From Microglena sp. YARC (lineage: Eukaryota; Chlorophyta; Chlorophyceae; Chlamydomonadales; Chlamydomonadaceae): DNA of 64,000 nt. Shown piece by piece: positions 24,603-33,792 of the stretch. The stretch covers positions 31,188,019 through 31,252,018 of the forward strand of contig CM039463.1 in the NCBI GenBank assembly GCA_022414725.1, written 5' to 3'. The position numbers and the translations under genes are program-made. Under the pieces are notes generated by a model. That model was not told the DNA's origin. It saw only the letters and a list, made by a program, of their open reading frames with translations, and made no database searches. Each line of letters starts with the position of its first letter. Position 1 is the stretch's first letter.

Positions 24603-26573
24603 CTATTCCCAAATCGGGATGGGACCGTTGCCATCAAGGGCCCAGTCGGGACACGTAGTCTCATTGAGGGCCGGCCAGTTAGGCAAGTCCCGCGTGCGGC
24701 AGCGTCCGTCAGTATTCAGCAACCGCACACATGTCCTCATGTAGCGGAAGCAGAAGAAGCAGCGAGCACCATTCTGAAGCCAGATGGTCTGCCCGACGCT
24801 GACCGACTTGTTCATATGCATGGCGTTTTGGGGTTCTTGACCTGAAAAGTCGGGGGTCCGCGGCCCGCTGGGCTGTGAACGGCCCCGACCCGCACCCTGT
24901 CCGTATCCTCTGCGACCACCACGGCCCGCGCCGCGGCTAATAGAGCCTTTCCCGAACGTGCGATCAGCACCTTGCAAACTGAGGACCTGCGGCCTTGGCG
25001 ATCCACCCAGCTTGTCGTTGTGCGCCGGCTGCGTCGCACTACGTCCTCCACCACCTCGGCCACCGGCCGGGTTGCGACTACTGTTTGCCGCCAGCTTGGG
25101 GCTCTTGGCTGGGCGAGAGTCCATCTCCCCGCCGTCGTCGGTGGCTACTCCCTGCGAAGAGAAAGAATCAGGGTCAGAATCGGAGGGGGGTGAGTTGGTA
25201 AATTGGACGCGATTGAATGCAAGGTCCTTACCCGGGTATTTAGTATCAGCGGGGCGCTTGAATGGATACCTCGACTTTTGGTTAGCGTAACCTCCCCTCT
25301 GATGGCGATCGTGCTTGTCCGTCAAGGACTTGCCACGAGCGGCGACAACTTTCCTCGCTTCGTCCAATTGCAGATAGCGGAACAAATCCTCCATCGTTTC
25401 GAACATAGTACCAGACTCGCGCCGAGAGTGTGCACCGGCGCGGAGTTCATCGGAGAGTCCCGTGCGAAACAAGTTTAACTTTTCGCGATCGGTGAGATCG
25501 GGGACTTTGCGAAATTCCGACTTGATGGAGTGGTAATAATTCTGCAAGGATCGAGTATCTTGGCGGAAGCCACCTTCGTGTAGTTTGGTGAGAGCGTCGT
25601 GTGATTCCGTTAAAAGCTCGGGCAGGAGGAGCGACTCCGCCCATGCGACGATTCCCATGAAATCTAACCCGTCCAACTTTTCGCTAGCCCATGCCTCGTT
25701 GTAAGTGATGCGGAGTTGGCCAGTGAAAGCGCACGACAGGTGTGGAACAATGCGCTCGAACGGACCAAGGTAACCGTCGGCGAACTGGAGCTCCATGATC
25801 GTGGCCACATTGAAAACCCAGCGGCGCAACTTAGCCCTAGTGCATCTGTCCGACAGTTTGTGTTCAATGAGACGTAGTTCCTTTCTCATTTCAGTAACAC
25901 GCTTGGCGAACCCATTGTCGTGATCAGAGTGACGAGTGGCGCGGTTATTTGGAGGAGGGGTGATTGGCGGTAGCGAGACGGGCTCACCTGGCGGGCCTGC
26001 CGGGGCCAGGTGTGTGCCCTCGCGAATCTGTCGCGTCAGAGAAGGGGCGTCTGCGGGCAGCGTAGCTGCGCGCTTTGCACGAGGGCGAACAGCGGCCGGG
26101 GAAGCCACCGTAGGTACTGTGGGCGTCGTTGGGTGCTCGGGCTGCGTAGCCCGAGGAGCGCGATTAGAGGTCAGGTCGACAGGTGGAACCTGGAGGGGCG
26201 AACCTGGGGAATCGGCTAAGTCGTGGCCCGATGACGAGTGGTCGGAGACCGAAAAGGGGCCGTCGGGTGGTGAGTGAGCGGCGGTAGGTGCTGTCGGCGG
26301 GGAAGGGGTAGCGCCCCCCCGCGGGATCGAACCACGTTGCATTTTGCCAGTAAGGCCACCCGAAGGGGCATAGACGTCGGGGAGGCGAAAGGGTTCTGGC
26401 TCAAACGCCGGGGCTACCCGAGCGACAGCTAGTTTATCAAACAACCCTGAATTCCCCGCAACCCGCACCTGCCTGTCAGGTGCACGAGGCAGCGTCTCCT
26501 CCATCTTCTCGTCATTGGCCTCCGCCGCCGGGTAGTGGGCCTTCAGCTTAGTGCCCTTGAGGGCGGCGTCCTT
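24603..26573 (-). pseudogene. gag: chromovirus Gag, main part
   Basis: About 650 residues. Contains a Retrotrans_gag-like capsid region (WVFNVATIMELQFADGYLGP ... LQNYYHSIKSEFRKVPDLTD ... LFRTGLSDELRAG), a long Pro/Ser/Thr-rich N-terminal linker and a Gly/Arg-rich nucleocapsid-like tail with a CFFCFRYMRTC cysteine cluster rather than a classic CCHC knuckle. The frame is open through the start-like ATG at 26504 up to the inverted-repeat element at 26573, and continues in the same frame at 33795 once that element is removed, so Gag is longer than this exon-like block suggests. Confidence 0.85.
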
Positions 26574-26586
26574 CGTCGGTATTTAG
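26574..26586 (+). repeat. left terminal inverted repeat
   Basis: CGTCGGTATTTAG, the exact reverse complement of 33780-33792. The similarity continues loosely (CTTTGA..TCGTTTGAA) for about 30 bp on both sides. Confidence 0.85.
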
Positions 26587-26589
26587 GCA

Positions 26590-26770
26590 GACCTTTGAAA
26601 TCGTTTGAATCAACTGGTTTGAATCAATGAACCCCTATCAAGCGGTTTTCCCCTTGAATCAGGGTACCTTGAAAACAGTTTGAATCAGTGATTCAATTCA
26701 AGCAGCTTATTCATTGAATCAGACGGAAGTCAATCAAGACAATATCAAACGGAATTCAAGGTGGTCGAAG
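26590..26770 (+). repeat. subterminal TTTGAATCA motif cluster
   Basis: At least five GTTTGAATCA/CTTGAATCA-like motifs within 180 bp of the left end. Inverted counterparts (TGATTCAAAC, GAATCAAACG, GTTTCAAACG) crowd the last 150 bp of the right end. Such subterminal arrays are typical transposase-binding regions of DNA transposons. Confidence 0.7.
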
Positions 26771-26978
26771 ATATTGCACTTCGAAATGTAGCTAAGCTCC
26801 CATATGTAGGCTGCCGAGAGGTAGGAAGCTTTGAATCCGAGGCGGGCGAGCGCCTAGCGATAACCGGCACAAATCCGTACCTTGTAGTACATTAGTTGTG
26901 CTTTCATTGGCTAGACAAAAATCTAGGGTGGGGTGTAGGTGCTAGCAAGATGATGGCTGTAATCTCAAGTGTCACAAC

Positions 26979-27100
26979 TGGCTATGTAACCAAGTTGAAG
27001 TCTGGCTATGTAACCAAGTTGAAGTCTGGCTACGTAACCAAGTTGAAGTCTGGCTATGTAACCAAGTTGAAGTCTGGCTATGTAACCAAGTTGAAGTTGA
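26979..27100 (+). repeat. 24-bp tandem array, five units
   Basis: Five nearly identical units of CTGGCTATGTAACCAAGTTGAAGT. The unit is the core of the dispersed repeat seen at 1-2.8 kb. Confidence 0.9.
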
Positions 27101-27269
27101 ATGTAGGAGTTTGGAAACAGCCCAAGTAGGGTGTGTGTGCGTGTTTAAGTACTCGCACTTTGGACAATGGTAGGAAAGAAACTTTTACAAGAAAGGAAAC
27201 AAATATAATGCCAGAAAACAAATTGGTATCATATATTTAATTTTCCTGCTGAGGACGGCTTAGCTGGCT

Positions 27270-27670
27270 CGAAGCTACACAACAACCTAATATACAGAGA
27301 GACAGCCTAATGGAGCTGGCTGGAAGCTATACAACCTGGCGCACAAAGTGAAAGTCTTATGGAGCTGGCTGGAAGCTGTACAACCTAATGGAGCTGGTGG
27401 AAGCTTTACAACCTGCCACACAAGTGAAAGTCTAATGGAGCTGGCTGGAAGCTCTACAACCTAATGGAGCTGGCTAGAAGCTGTACAACCTAATGCAGCT
27501 GGCTGGAAGCTGTACAACCTAATGGATCTGGCTAGAAGCTGTACAACCTGTCACACAAAGTAAAAGTCTATTGAAGCTGGCTGGAAGTTCTACAACCTAA
27601 GGAGCTAGCTGGAAGCTGTACAACCCATGGCTGGAAGCTGTACAACCTAATGGAGCTGGCTGGAAGTTAG
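27270..27670 (+). repeat. ~29-bp degenerate tandem array
   Basis: About twelve units of AATGGAGCTGGCTGGAAGC followed by TGTACAACCT, some interleaved with CACAAAGTGAAAGTCT spacers. Confidence 0.8.
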
Positions 27671-27872
27671 GTCTAATTCAGGAGTCGGGAAAGTATTCAT
27701 CGTTGTGGGTATCGCACAATTGATGAATACAATACAGTGCTCTCGTGGGTATCGCACAAGAAGGCTGTATATTGTCAACTACCAGGCCGGCTATTGTCCA
27801 AGGTGGTGGAAGGGATAATAGGCCTATCTACTGCTGTGCTTGAAATTTCAAATTAATTTTTTGGGTTTTTTG

Positions 27873-27937
27873 TATGAGGGTTTAAAGGTACTGCCTGTCT
27901 GGTCAACAAGGACAGGCAGTACCTTTAAACCCTCATA
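27873..27937. other. 27-bp perfect hairpin, 11-nt loop
   Basis: Left arm 27873-27899 is the exact reverse complement of right arm 27911-27937; the loop is TGGTCAACAAG. Beyond the arms, TTGGGTTTT on the left pairs with AAAACCCAA on the right with a small bulge, lengthening the stem to nearly 40 bp. It could be a foldback element remnant, a cruciform or a small-RNA precursor. Confidence 0.85.
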
Positions 27938-28199
27938 AACAAAACCCAAACTAAAGTCACCCTATGATTACTGCTCATGCTACTATATATTCAGGGCACT
28001 AACATGCTTAATATCCATTGGCTAAGCTTGGCACCACATGATGGCAGCTTCCAGGCAGCTCCACTACTGCATATTCGTCCTTTACTTGCTCCCAACAGCC
28101 AGCATTCATGAATGACCTGCAAGGGAAAAACATTAGAATGAGTAAGATAATGCTGCTTAGAATGTGCTGCACTTATCATGTTGGTGACTTAAGTGTGTG

Positions 28200-29158
28200 C
28201 AGAGGGTGGTGGATGCATACATGGCTAAACGCATTGACCACCCATTTTGTAGCAAGCAGCCTCAAGGGCGCTTATGCGGCTACATAATGGGCAGGTGCAG
28301 CTAAGCCATATTTTTTATTACTGACATGCATTAATTAAGTTGTTACATGAGGGTGGTTCAGGCATACCATACAAGGCAAATCGCATCTCCCGCCCATTCT
28401 GTAGCAAGCAGCCTCAAGGGCGTTATCGGGCTACAGTATGGGTAGGTTCAGCTAAGCCATATTCTGATATTATTGATAAGTAACATGCATTAATTAAGTT
28501 GTTACATGAGGGTGGTTAAGGCATACCATACAAGGCAAATCGCATCTCCCGCCATTCTGTAGCAAGCAGCCTCAAGGGCGCTTATCGGGCTACAGTATGG
28601 GTAGGTTCAGCTAAGCCATATTCTGATATTATTGATAAGTAACATGCATTAATTAAGTTGTTACATGAGGGTGGTTAAGGCTACCATACAAGGCAAATCG
28701 CATCTCCCGCCATTCTGTAGCAAGCAGCCTCAAGGGCGCTTATCGGGCTACAGTATGGGTAGGTTCAGCTAAGCCATATTATGATATTATTGATAAGTAA
28801 CATGCATTAATTAAGTTGTTACATGAGAGTGGTTCAGGCATACCATACAAGGCAAATCGCATCTCCCGCCCATTCTGTAGCAAGCAGCCTCAAGGGCGCT
28901 TATCGGCTACAGTATGGGTAGGTTCAGCTAAGCCATATTCTGATATTATTGATAAGTAACATGCATTAATTAAGTTGTTACATGAGGGTGGTTAAGGCAT
29001 ACCATACAAGGCAAATCGCATCTCCCGCCATTCTGTAGCAAGCAGCCTCAAGGGCGCTTATCGGGCTACAGTATGGGTAGGTTCAGCTAAGCCATATTAT
29101 GATATTATTGATAAGTAACATGCATTCATTAAGTTGTTACATGAGGGTGGTTCAGGCA
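28200..29158 (+). repeat. ~157-bp satellite, six units
   Basis: Six tandem units marked by CATACAAGGCAAATCGCATC, TAGCAAGCAGCCTCAAGGGC and AACATGCATTAATTAAGTTG. The first unit is the most diverged. The array stops exactly before the last exon of the histone H3 fragment. Confidence 0.9.
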
Positions 29159-29192
29159 TGAAACATAACTCACCACAACTTCTTGCCAAGTC

Positions 29193-29753
29193 CTAGTTTC
29201 GCTCCCCTCGAATCCTCCGAGCGAGCTGCAAGTGGAAACAGACATCAAAGTTAGTGAATGAGTGAGTGTTTCAAGTAGCTCAGTCCCCCCCCCCCCCCCC
29301 CCCATCCCCCTCCAACCCCTTGTTCTATAGTGTTGTGTAGTGTTGTGTAGTGTTGTGTAGTGTTGTATAGTGTTGTGTACTGTTGTGTAGTGTAGTGTAG
29401 TGTACTGTTGTGTTTTGTCGTGTACGGGTCCCAGCAGCTGCAGCATATTTTTACCAAAGGCCAACTGCCCACCTAGGGATCTGCCCAGAAGCTGCAGCAT
29501 ATTTTGTGTGGATCCAACTCTTACCTCCCACCCCGCCCACCCACCCCACCCCACCCCCAACCCCTGTAGATAGCGCACCTGCATATCCTTGGGCATAATG
29601 GTTACCCGCTTGGCATGTACAGCCGCCAGATTAGTGTTCTCGAAGAGGCCCACCAAGTAGGCCTCTGTCGCTTCCTGAAGGGCCAAATTTGCCCCTGCTT
29701 GGATTCTGTAATTTCCGAAATCTTGTACAATTTGTCGAACTAGCCTCGTGTAA
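29193..29753 (-). pseudogene. histone H3 gene fragment, last two exons
   Basis: Exon 29579-29753 encodes 58 residues aligning to the H3 histone fold: [43 protein letters not shown]. It ends CAG|GTGCGC. After a 353-bp intron the acceptor CACTTGCAG (29226) opens the last exon 29193-29225, [10 protein letters not shown] and TAG, matching the invariant H3 C-terminus ([10 protein letters not shown] in canonical H3). Phases agree. The 5' exon with the tail (ARTKQTARKS) is absent; upstream lies a hairpin and unrelated sequence. The region around canonical K79 reads QDFGNYRIQ, one residue shorter than H3 and lacking that lysine. It may derive from a divergent H3 or a CenH3-like variant; loop 1 has canonical length, so CenH3 is not proven. 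Confidence 0.85.
29285..29420. repeat. C19 run and TGTTGTGTAG array in H3 intron
   Basis: A 19-nt C run (29285-29303) followed by about eight 10-bp units of TGTTGTGTAG, all inside the intron of the H3 fragment, which explains its length. Confidence 0.85.
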
Positions 29754-29771
29754 CTACGAGGAGCAGCTTGC

Positions 29772-29864
29772 ACTAACGAGGCAACGATCACAAGGCCAAG
29801 ATGCAGTTGGCGACCAGGGCTGCTCACCGATGCATGTATGCCTTGTGATCGTTGCCTCGTTAGT
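29772..29864. other. 25-bp perfect inverted repeat, 43-nt spacer
   Basis: 29772-29796 and 29840-29864 are exact reverse complements (ACTAACGAGGCAACGATC then ACAAGGC). It sits directly upstream of the surviving H3 exon on the minus strand, where the preceding intron or exon should be, and may mark the capture junction. Confidence 0.85.
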
Positions 29865-30394
29865 AGTTGTCTCCAGTCGAAGTGAAGAAAAAAAGAGGAA
29901 GAGGAGGATCGTAGCGTAGCGTTCAGAATGCGAGCTTACAATCTGGTGGCTCGAATTGCACTTGGCCGGTTCAGTTTGTGGGTTCAGGGGTTTGGCGTGC
30001 GTGGGCTCCGTTGCCAGGGATCTTCTACTGGGCGCGGGGACAGCTGAGAGCCGGACAGGAGTACGGTACACGGTTGCTTGGAACAACAGTCCAGCTAGCA
30101 CTACAACAGTTCGCGTCCCGGATTTATTGGAACAGGGAAGAGAGGAACCAACGGTGAAGGGCCAGCAAGGGTAGGAAAGGGAATATACGGTTAGCACAAG
30201 GGTCTATATTGCTTATTAACCGTAGGTATTTCGGCCCAATTTCAGCAGTGAATATAACTGCATTATTTAATGAATAACTATTCAAATCTTTGCATACCGT
30301 ACTTCCTTTAAGTTACATAGACTTAGATATGAATAAGGGATGCTTTGGAATATATGTCAAAGAGGTCATCAATGTAATAAAACATGTTTATAAC

Positions 30395-31275
30395 ATAACC
30401 CCATAGACTATCCTACAGTAGGAAAATGGTCCCTGAACTTGTCAGGTACCCATATGGGATCAGTCCGATTCAGGAAAACCAAAGATCAGAAGCAGATTCG
30501 AAGGAACGAGGAAGTTCTGAGTTCAAATCAGTAGTTACCGATCTGCGCTGTTTAAACCGTAACCAGTTGAGATCCTGAACCCCATAGACTATCCTACAGT
30601 AGGAAAATGGTCCCTGAACTTGTCAGGTACCTATATGTGATCAGTCCGATTCAGGAAAACCAAAGATCAGAAGCAGATTCGAAGGAACGAGGAAGTTCTG
30701 AGTTTAAATCAGTAGTTACCGATCTGCGCTGTTTAAACCGTAACCAGTTGAGATCCTGAACCCCATAAACCATCCGACAGTAGGAAAATGGTCCCTGAAC
30801 TTGTCAGGTGCCTATATGTGATCAGTCCGATTCAGGAAAACCAAAGATCAGAAGCAGATTCGAAGGAACGAGGAAGTTCTGAGTTTACATCAGTAGTTAC
30901 CGATCTGCGCTGTTTAAACCGTAACCAGTTGAGATCCTGAACCCCATAGACTATCCTACAGTAGGAAAATGGTCCCTGAACTTGTCAGGTACCTATATGT
31001 GATCAGTCCGATTCAGGAAAACCAAAGATCAGAAGCAGATTCGAAGGAACGAGGAAGTTCTGAGTTTACATCAGTAGTTACCGATCTGCGCTCTTTAAAC
31101 CGTAACCAGTTGAGATCCTGAACCCCATAAACTATCCTACAGTAGGAAAATGGTCCCTGAACTTGTCAGGTGCCTATATGTGATCAGTCCGATTCAGGAA
31201 AACCAAAGATCAGAAGCAGATTCGAAGGAACGAGGAAGTTCTGAGTTTAAATCAGTAGTTACCGATCTGCGCTGT
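30395..31275 (+). repeat. ~180-bp satellite, five units, forward orientation
   Basis: Units start near 30399, 30580, 30760, 30940 and 31121 and carry CCCCATAGACTATCCTACAG, TGGTCCCTGAACTTGTCAGG and GCAGATTCGAAGGAACGAGG. They are 95% or more alike by eye. Confidence 0.9.
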
Positions 31276-31965
31276 TCGAAAGGCGCGGATCTGTAACCAG
31301 TTCTCTAAGCTCAGAACTTCCCCGTCCCTTCGAATCTGGTTATGACATTTTGTTTACCTGAATCTAATTTATCAGATATAGGTACCTAAGAAGTTTAGAA
31401 ACCATTCTCGTAGTGTAGGATAGCCTACTGGCGTGCAGGGTCCCAATTGGTAGCTGTTCGAAAGGCGCGGATCTGTAACTAGTTCTCTAAGCTCAGAACT
31501 TCCCCGTCCCTTCGATTCTGTTTATGCTATTTTGTTTTCCTGAATCGATATAATCATATATAGGTACCTTAGAAGTTTAGAAACCATTATCTAGGTGTAG
31601 GATAGCCTACTGGCGTGCAGGGTCCCAACTGGTCGCCGTTCGAAAGGCACGGATCTGTAACCAGTTCTCTAAGCTCAGAACTTCCTCGTCCCTTCGAATC
31701 TGGTTATGATCTTTTGTTTTCCTGAATCTAAATAATCATATATAGGTACATGAGAAGTTTAGAAACCATTATCATAGTGGAGGATAGCCTACTGGTGTGC
31801 AGGGTCCCAACTGGTCGCTGTTCGAAAGGCGCGGATGTGTAACCAGTTCTCTAAGCTCAGAACTTCCTCGTCCCTTTGAATCTGGTTATGATCTTTTGTT
31901 TTCCAGAATCGGAATAATCATATTTGGGTACATGAGAAGTTTCGGGATCATTATCCCCCATTGTT
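31276..31965 (-). repeat. ~187-bp satellite, four units, inverted relative of preceding array
   Basis: Four units with GTTCGAAAGGCGCGGAT, TCTAAGCTCAGAACTTCC and AGGATAGCCTACTGG. Reverse-complemented, they align along most of their length to the preceding array (CTATCCTACA.., AGGTACCTATAT, AGATTCGAAGG, GAAGTTCTGAG), with roughly 70-75% similarity. The two arrays therefore meet tail to tail as a diverged giant inverted repeat. Confidence 0.85.
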
Positions 31966-32229
31966 CATCAGGTTTGATTAGCATGACCCCCATCAGGGTT
32001 GTCTAGGTCCTGCGACGCAGATCCGCATGCACCGCAGGCGCAGGCCCGAGAATCCGATTCAAATATGGCGACCTGCTTCTCCGCCCATGCGCGTGCGGTT
32101 ACGGCGGTACTGCATGCTGTACAGTTCAAACTGGTCAGCGCAATGGGTTAGCGCTTCAACTTAGCGGCTGTGCAAGCTTTCACTGTTCACTGCGCGTCAA
32201 TTGGTTCTCGACTCAGCGATATTCCTGCA

Positions 32230-32830
32230 GAATAGCGCACCATGCTGCCTGCTTTCCTTGAATTAACTTGGACTGATCTATTCATAGCTTCAGCCATTCC
32301 CGAATTGCTTCTTAGATCCGTCAATACCTACATGCGCGAGCACTTAGCTTCCGCGGCACTTTGCTTTGGGAATGGTTGTGCTTCAACTCAAGACTGTAGC
32401 GACCTTCTTCTCCGCCCACGCCGGCGCGTGCGGTTAAGGTACTGCATTTTTCGTTTCGTCAAGTGGTGCCTTACTTGACCAGAGTTGTGTCGCAGGCATT
32501 AAGGCAGCTGCAGCAAAATGACCTATCATGGAGCCGCAACAGTTCCAATGCTCGAGGTGTGAAACAGGTGCGCAGTCAGATAGCGACATGCTGCCTGCTT
32601 TCCTTGAATTTACTTGGACTGAGCTTGCTTTCATAGCTTCAGCCATTCCCGAATTACTTCTGAGATCCGTCAATACCTACACGCGCGAGCACTTTGCTTC
32701 CGCGGTACTTTGCTTTGGGAATTGTTGTGCTTCAACCAAGACTGTAGCGACCTGCTTCTCCGCCCCGCGCGTGCAGTTAAGGTACTGCGTTTTGCGTCTC
32801 GTCAAGTGGTGCCTTACTTGACCAGAATTT
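32230..32830 (+). repeat. duplicated ~340-bp gene-like segment
   Basis: CATGCTGCCTGCTTTCCTTG with about 200 bp after it occurs at 32241 and 32588. The linked block GCAGGCATTAAGGCAGCTGC ... GAGCCGCAA(C/G)AGTTCC occurs at 32490 and 32870. The pattern suggests a partial tandem duplication of a captured gene piece. Confidence 0.7.
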
Positions 32831-32872
32831 GTCTCGACTTTGACTGACTTGCTTTTTCGAGTTGTTCCGCAG

Positions 32873-33195
32873 GCATTAAGGCAGCTGCAGCAAGTCGACC
32901 TATCGTCCAGCTCATCATGGAGCCGCAAGAGTTCCAATGCTCGAGGTGCAAAACAGGTGCGCATTCAGATAGCGAATTTGGTTTGAACCATGGCTGCTAT
33001 TTGAAAGTCGGAAGAATGCGCATTGCTGCCAATGTATCTCAACTAACGCTCACCAACGAACATTTGTCTGCAGGTCTCACTCTTGCGACTGGTCTCGCGT
33101 CAGAACGCCTGGATGCTGATGACCTTGAGGCTGAAGACGATGTCGTTGATGAACAAGAAGCACAGCATGCTGGAGTTTCGTCAATTCGTACCTGA
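32873..33195 (+). pseudogene. captured spliced gene fragment, unknown protein
   Basis: Two exons with good splice sites: acceptor TTGTTCCGCAG before 32873, donor ACAG|GTGCGC at 32956/32957, acceptor ATTTGTCTGCAG before 33074; the 117-bp intron has a CTAAC branch site. One frame reads through both exons to TGA at 33195: MEPQEFQCSRCKTG (a C-x2-C pair), then the acidic ASERLDADDLEAEDDVVDEQ. Another frame is also open across the junction (SLLRLVSRQNAWMLMTLRLK), so the reading frame is not settled, but the RNY-like codon pattern favours the first. The protein family is not recognised. Confidence 0.4.
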
Positions 33196-33396
33196 GGAAC
33201 TACTTCGTGGCCAACTGCACTTCCTTAGTAGCATATATATCTAGCTCTTCAATCACTAATTACTATCATGTTTAACTATCTAAGGATTCATTCATTATGG
33301 TGCTTTCAATTTCTGTAACAAAGATCGAAGAGTCCTGCTGTCCAAATATGCGCCCTCAGTCTTCAGTGCTTGCATTGCTTTACGAAAAAACAGATC

Positions 33397-33640
33397 TATT
33401 TGAACATCATTTGAGTCATGTTTGAAACAACCAACCTTGTTTCAAACCTTTTTCAAGGGGCACGTTGATGACGGCTTGATTAAGATCTATTTGAACATGG
33501 TTTGAGTCATGTTTGAAACAACCAACCTTGTTTCAAACCTTTTTCAAGGGGCACGTTGATGACGGCTTGATTAAGATCTATTTGAACATGGTTTGAGTCA
33601 TGTTTGAAACAACCAACCTTGTTTCAAACGGATCTTAATC
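33397..33640 (+). repeat. ~94-bp tandem array near right end
   Basis: About two and a half units of GATCTATTTGAACATGG, TCATGTTTGAAACAACC and GGGGCACGTTGATGACGG. The TTTGAAAC text overlaps the subterminal motif set of the element. Confidence 0.85.
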
Positions 33641-33779
33641 GGTAGGTTTGATGGCCGACTGATTCAAACAGGAAACAAAGATCGATTGAATCAAGGTTAT
33701 CTCCGATTGAATCTAAGAATGAATCAAACGAACAATTCAAACAGGATTTTCTTTGTTTCAAACGACCCTCAAAGAAGTA

Positions 33780-33792
33780 CTAAATACCGACG
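33780..33792 (-). repeat. right terminal inverted repeat
   Basis: CTAAATACCGACG, exact inverse of the left end; followed by the TT shared with the left flank. Confidence 0.85.

Larger units (their letters stand above)
26574..33792. mobile_element. 7.2-kb non-autonomous inverted-repeat element nested in gag
   Basis: Ends are perfect 13-bp inverted repeats, CGTCGGTATTTAG (26574-26586) and CTAAATACCGACG (33780-33792), continued imperfectly by subterminal GTTTGAATCA-like motifs in opposite orientation at each end. The flanks share TT (26572-26573, 33793-33794). Removing the element plus one TT (7221 nt, a multiple of three) rejoins gag in frame as ...DIAD-KDAALKGTKL..., strong evidence for the exact borders. 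No transposase is recognisable. The interior is a chain of small tandem arrays, two hairpins, a histone H3 fragment and another spliced gene fragment. The superfamily is unassigned: a 2-bp duplication with these ends does not clearly fit hAT, Mutator or CACTA. Confidence 0.8.

Noticed and set aside
28200..29158. CRISPR-like array
   Set aside because: Units are contiguous ~157-bp tandem repeats without unique spacers, in a eukaryotic transposon.
29129..29827. 232-codon minus frame as a single unspliced protein
   Set aside because: Only the 58 codons 29579-29753 match H3; the rest is intron translation, as shown by the splice sites and the separate [10 protein letters not shown] exon in another frame.
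26580..33786. TA target duplication with TTTAG...CTAAA ends (mariner-like reading)
   Set aside because: That border choice leaves an insert not divisible by three and breaks Gag; the TT/CGTCGG borders restore the frame.
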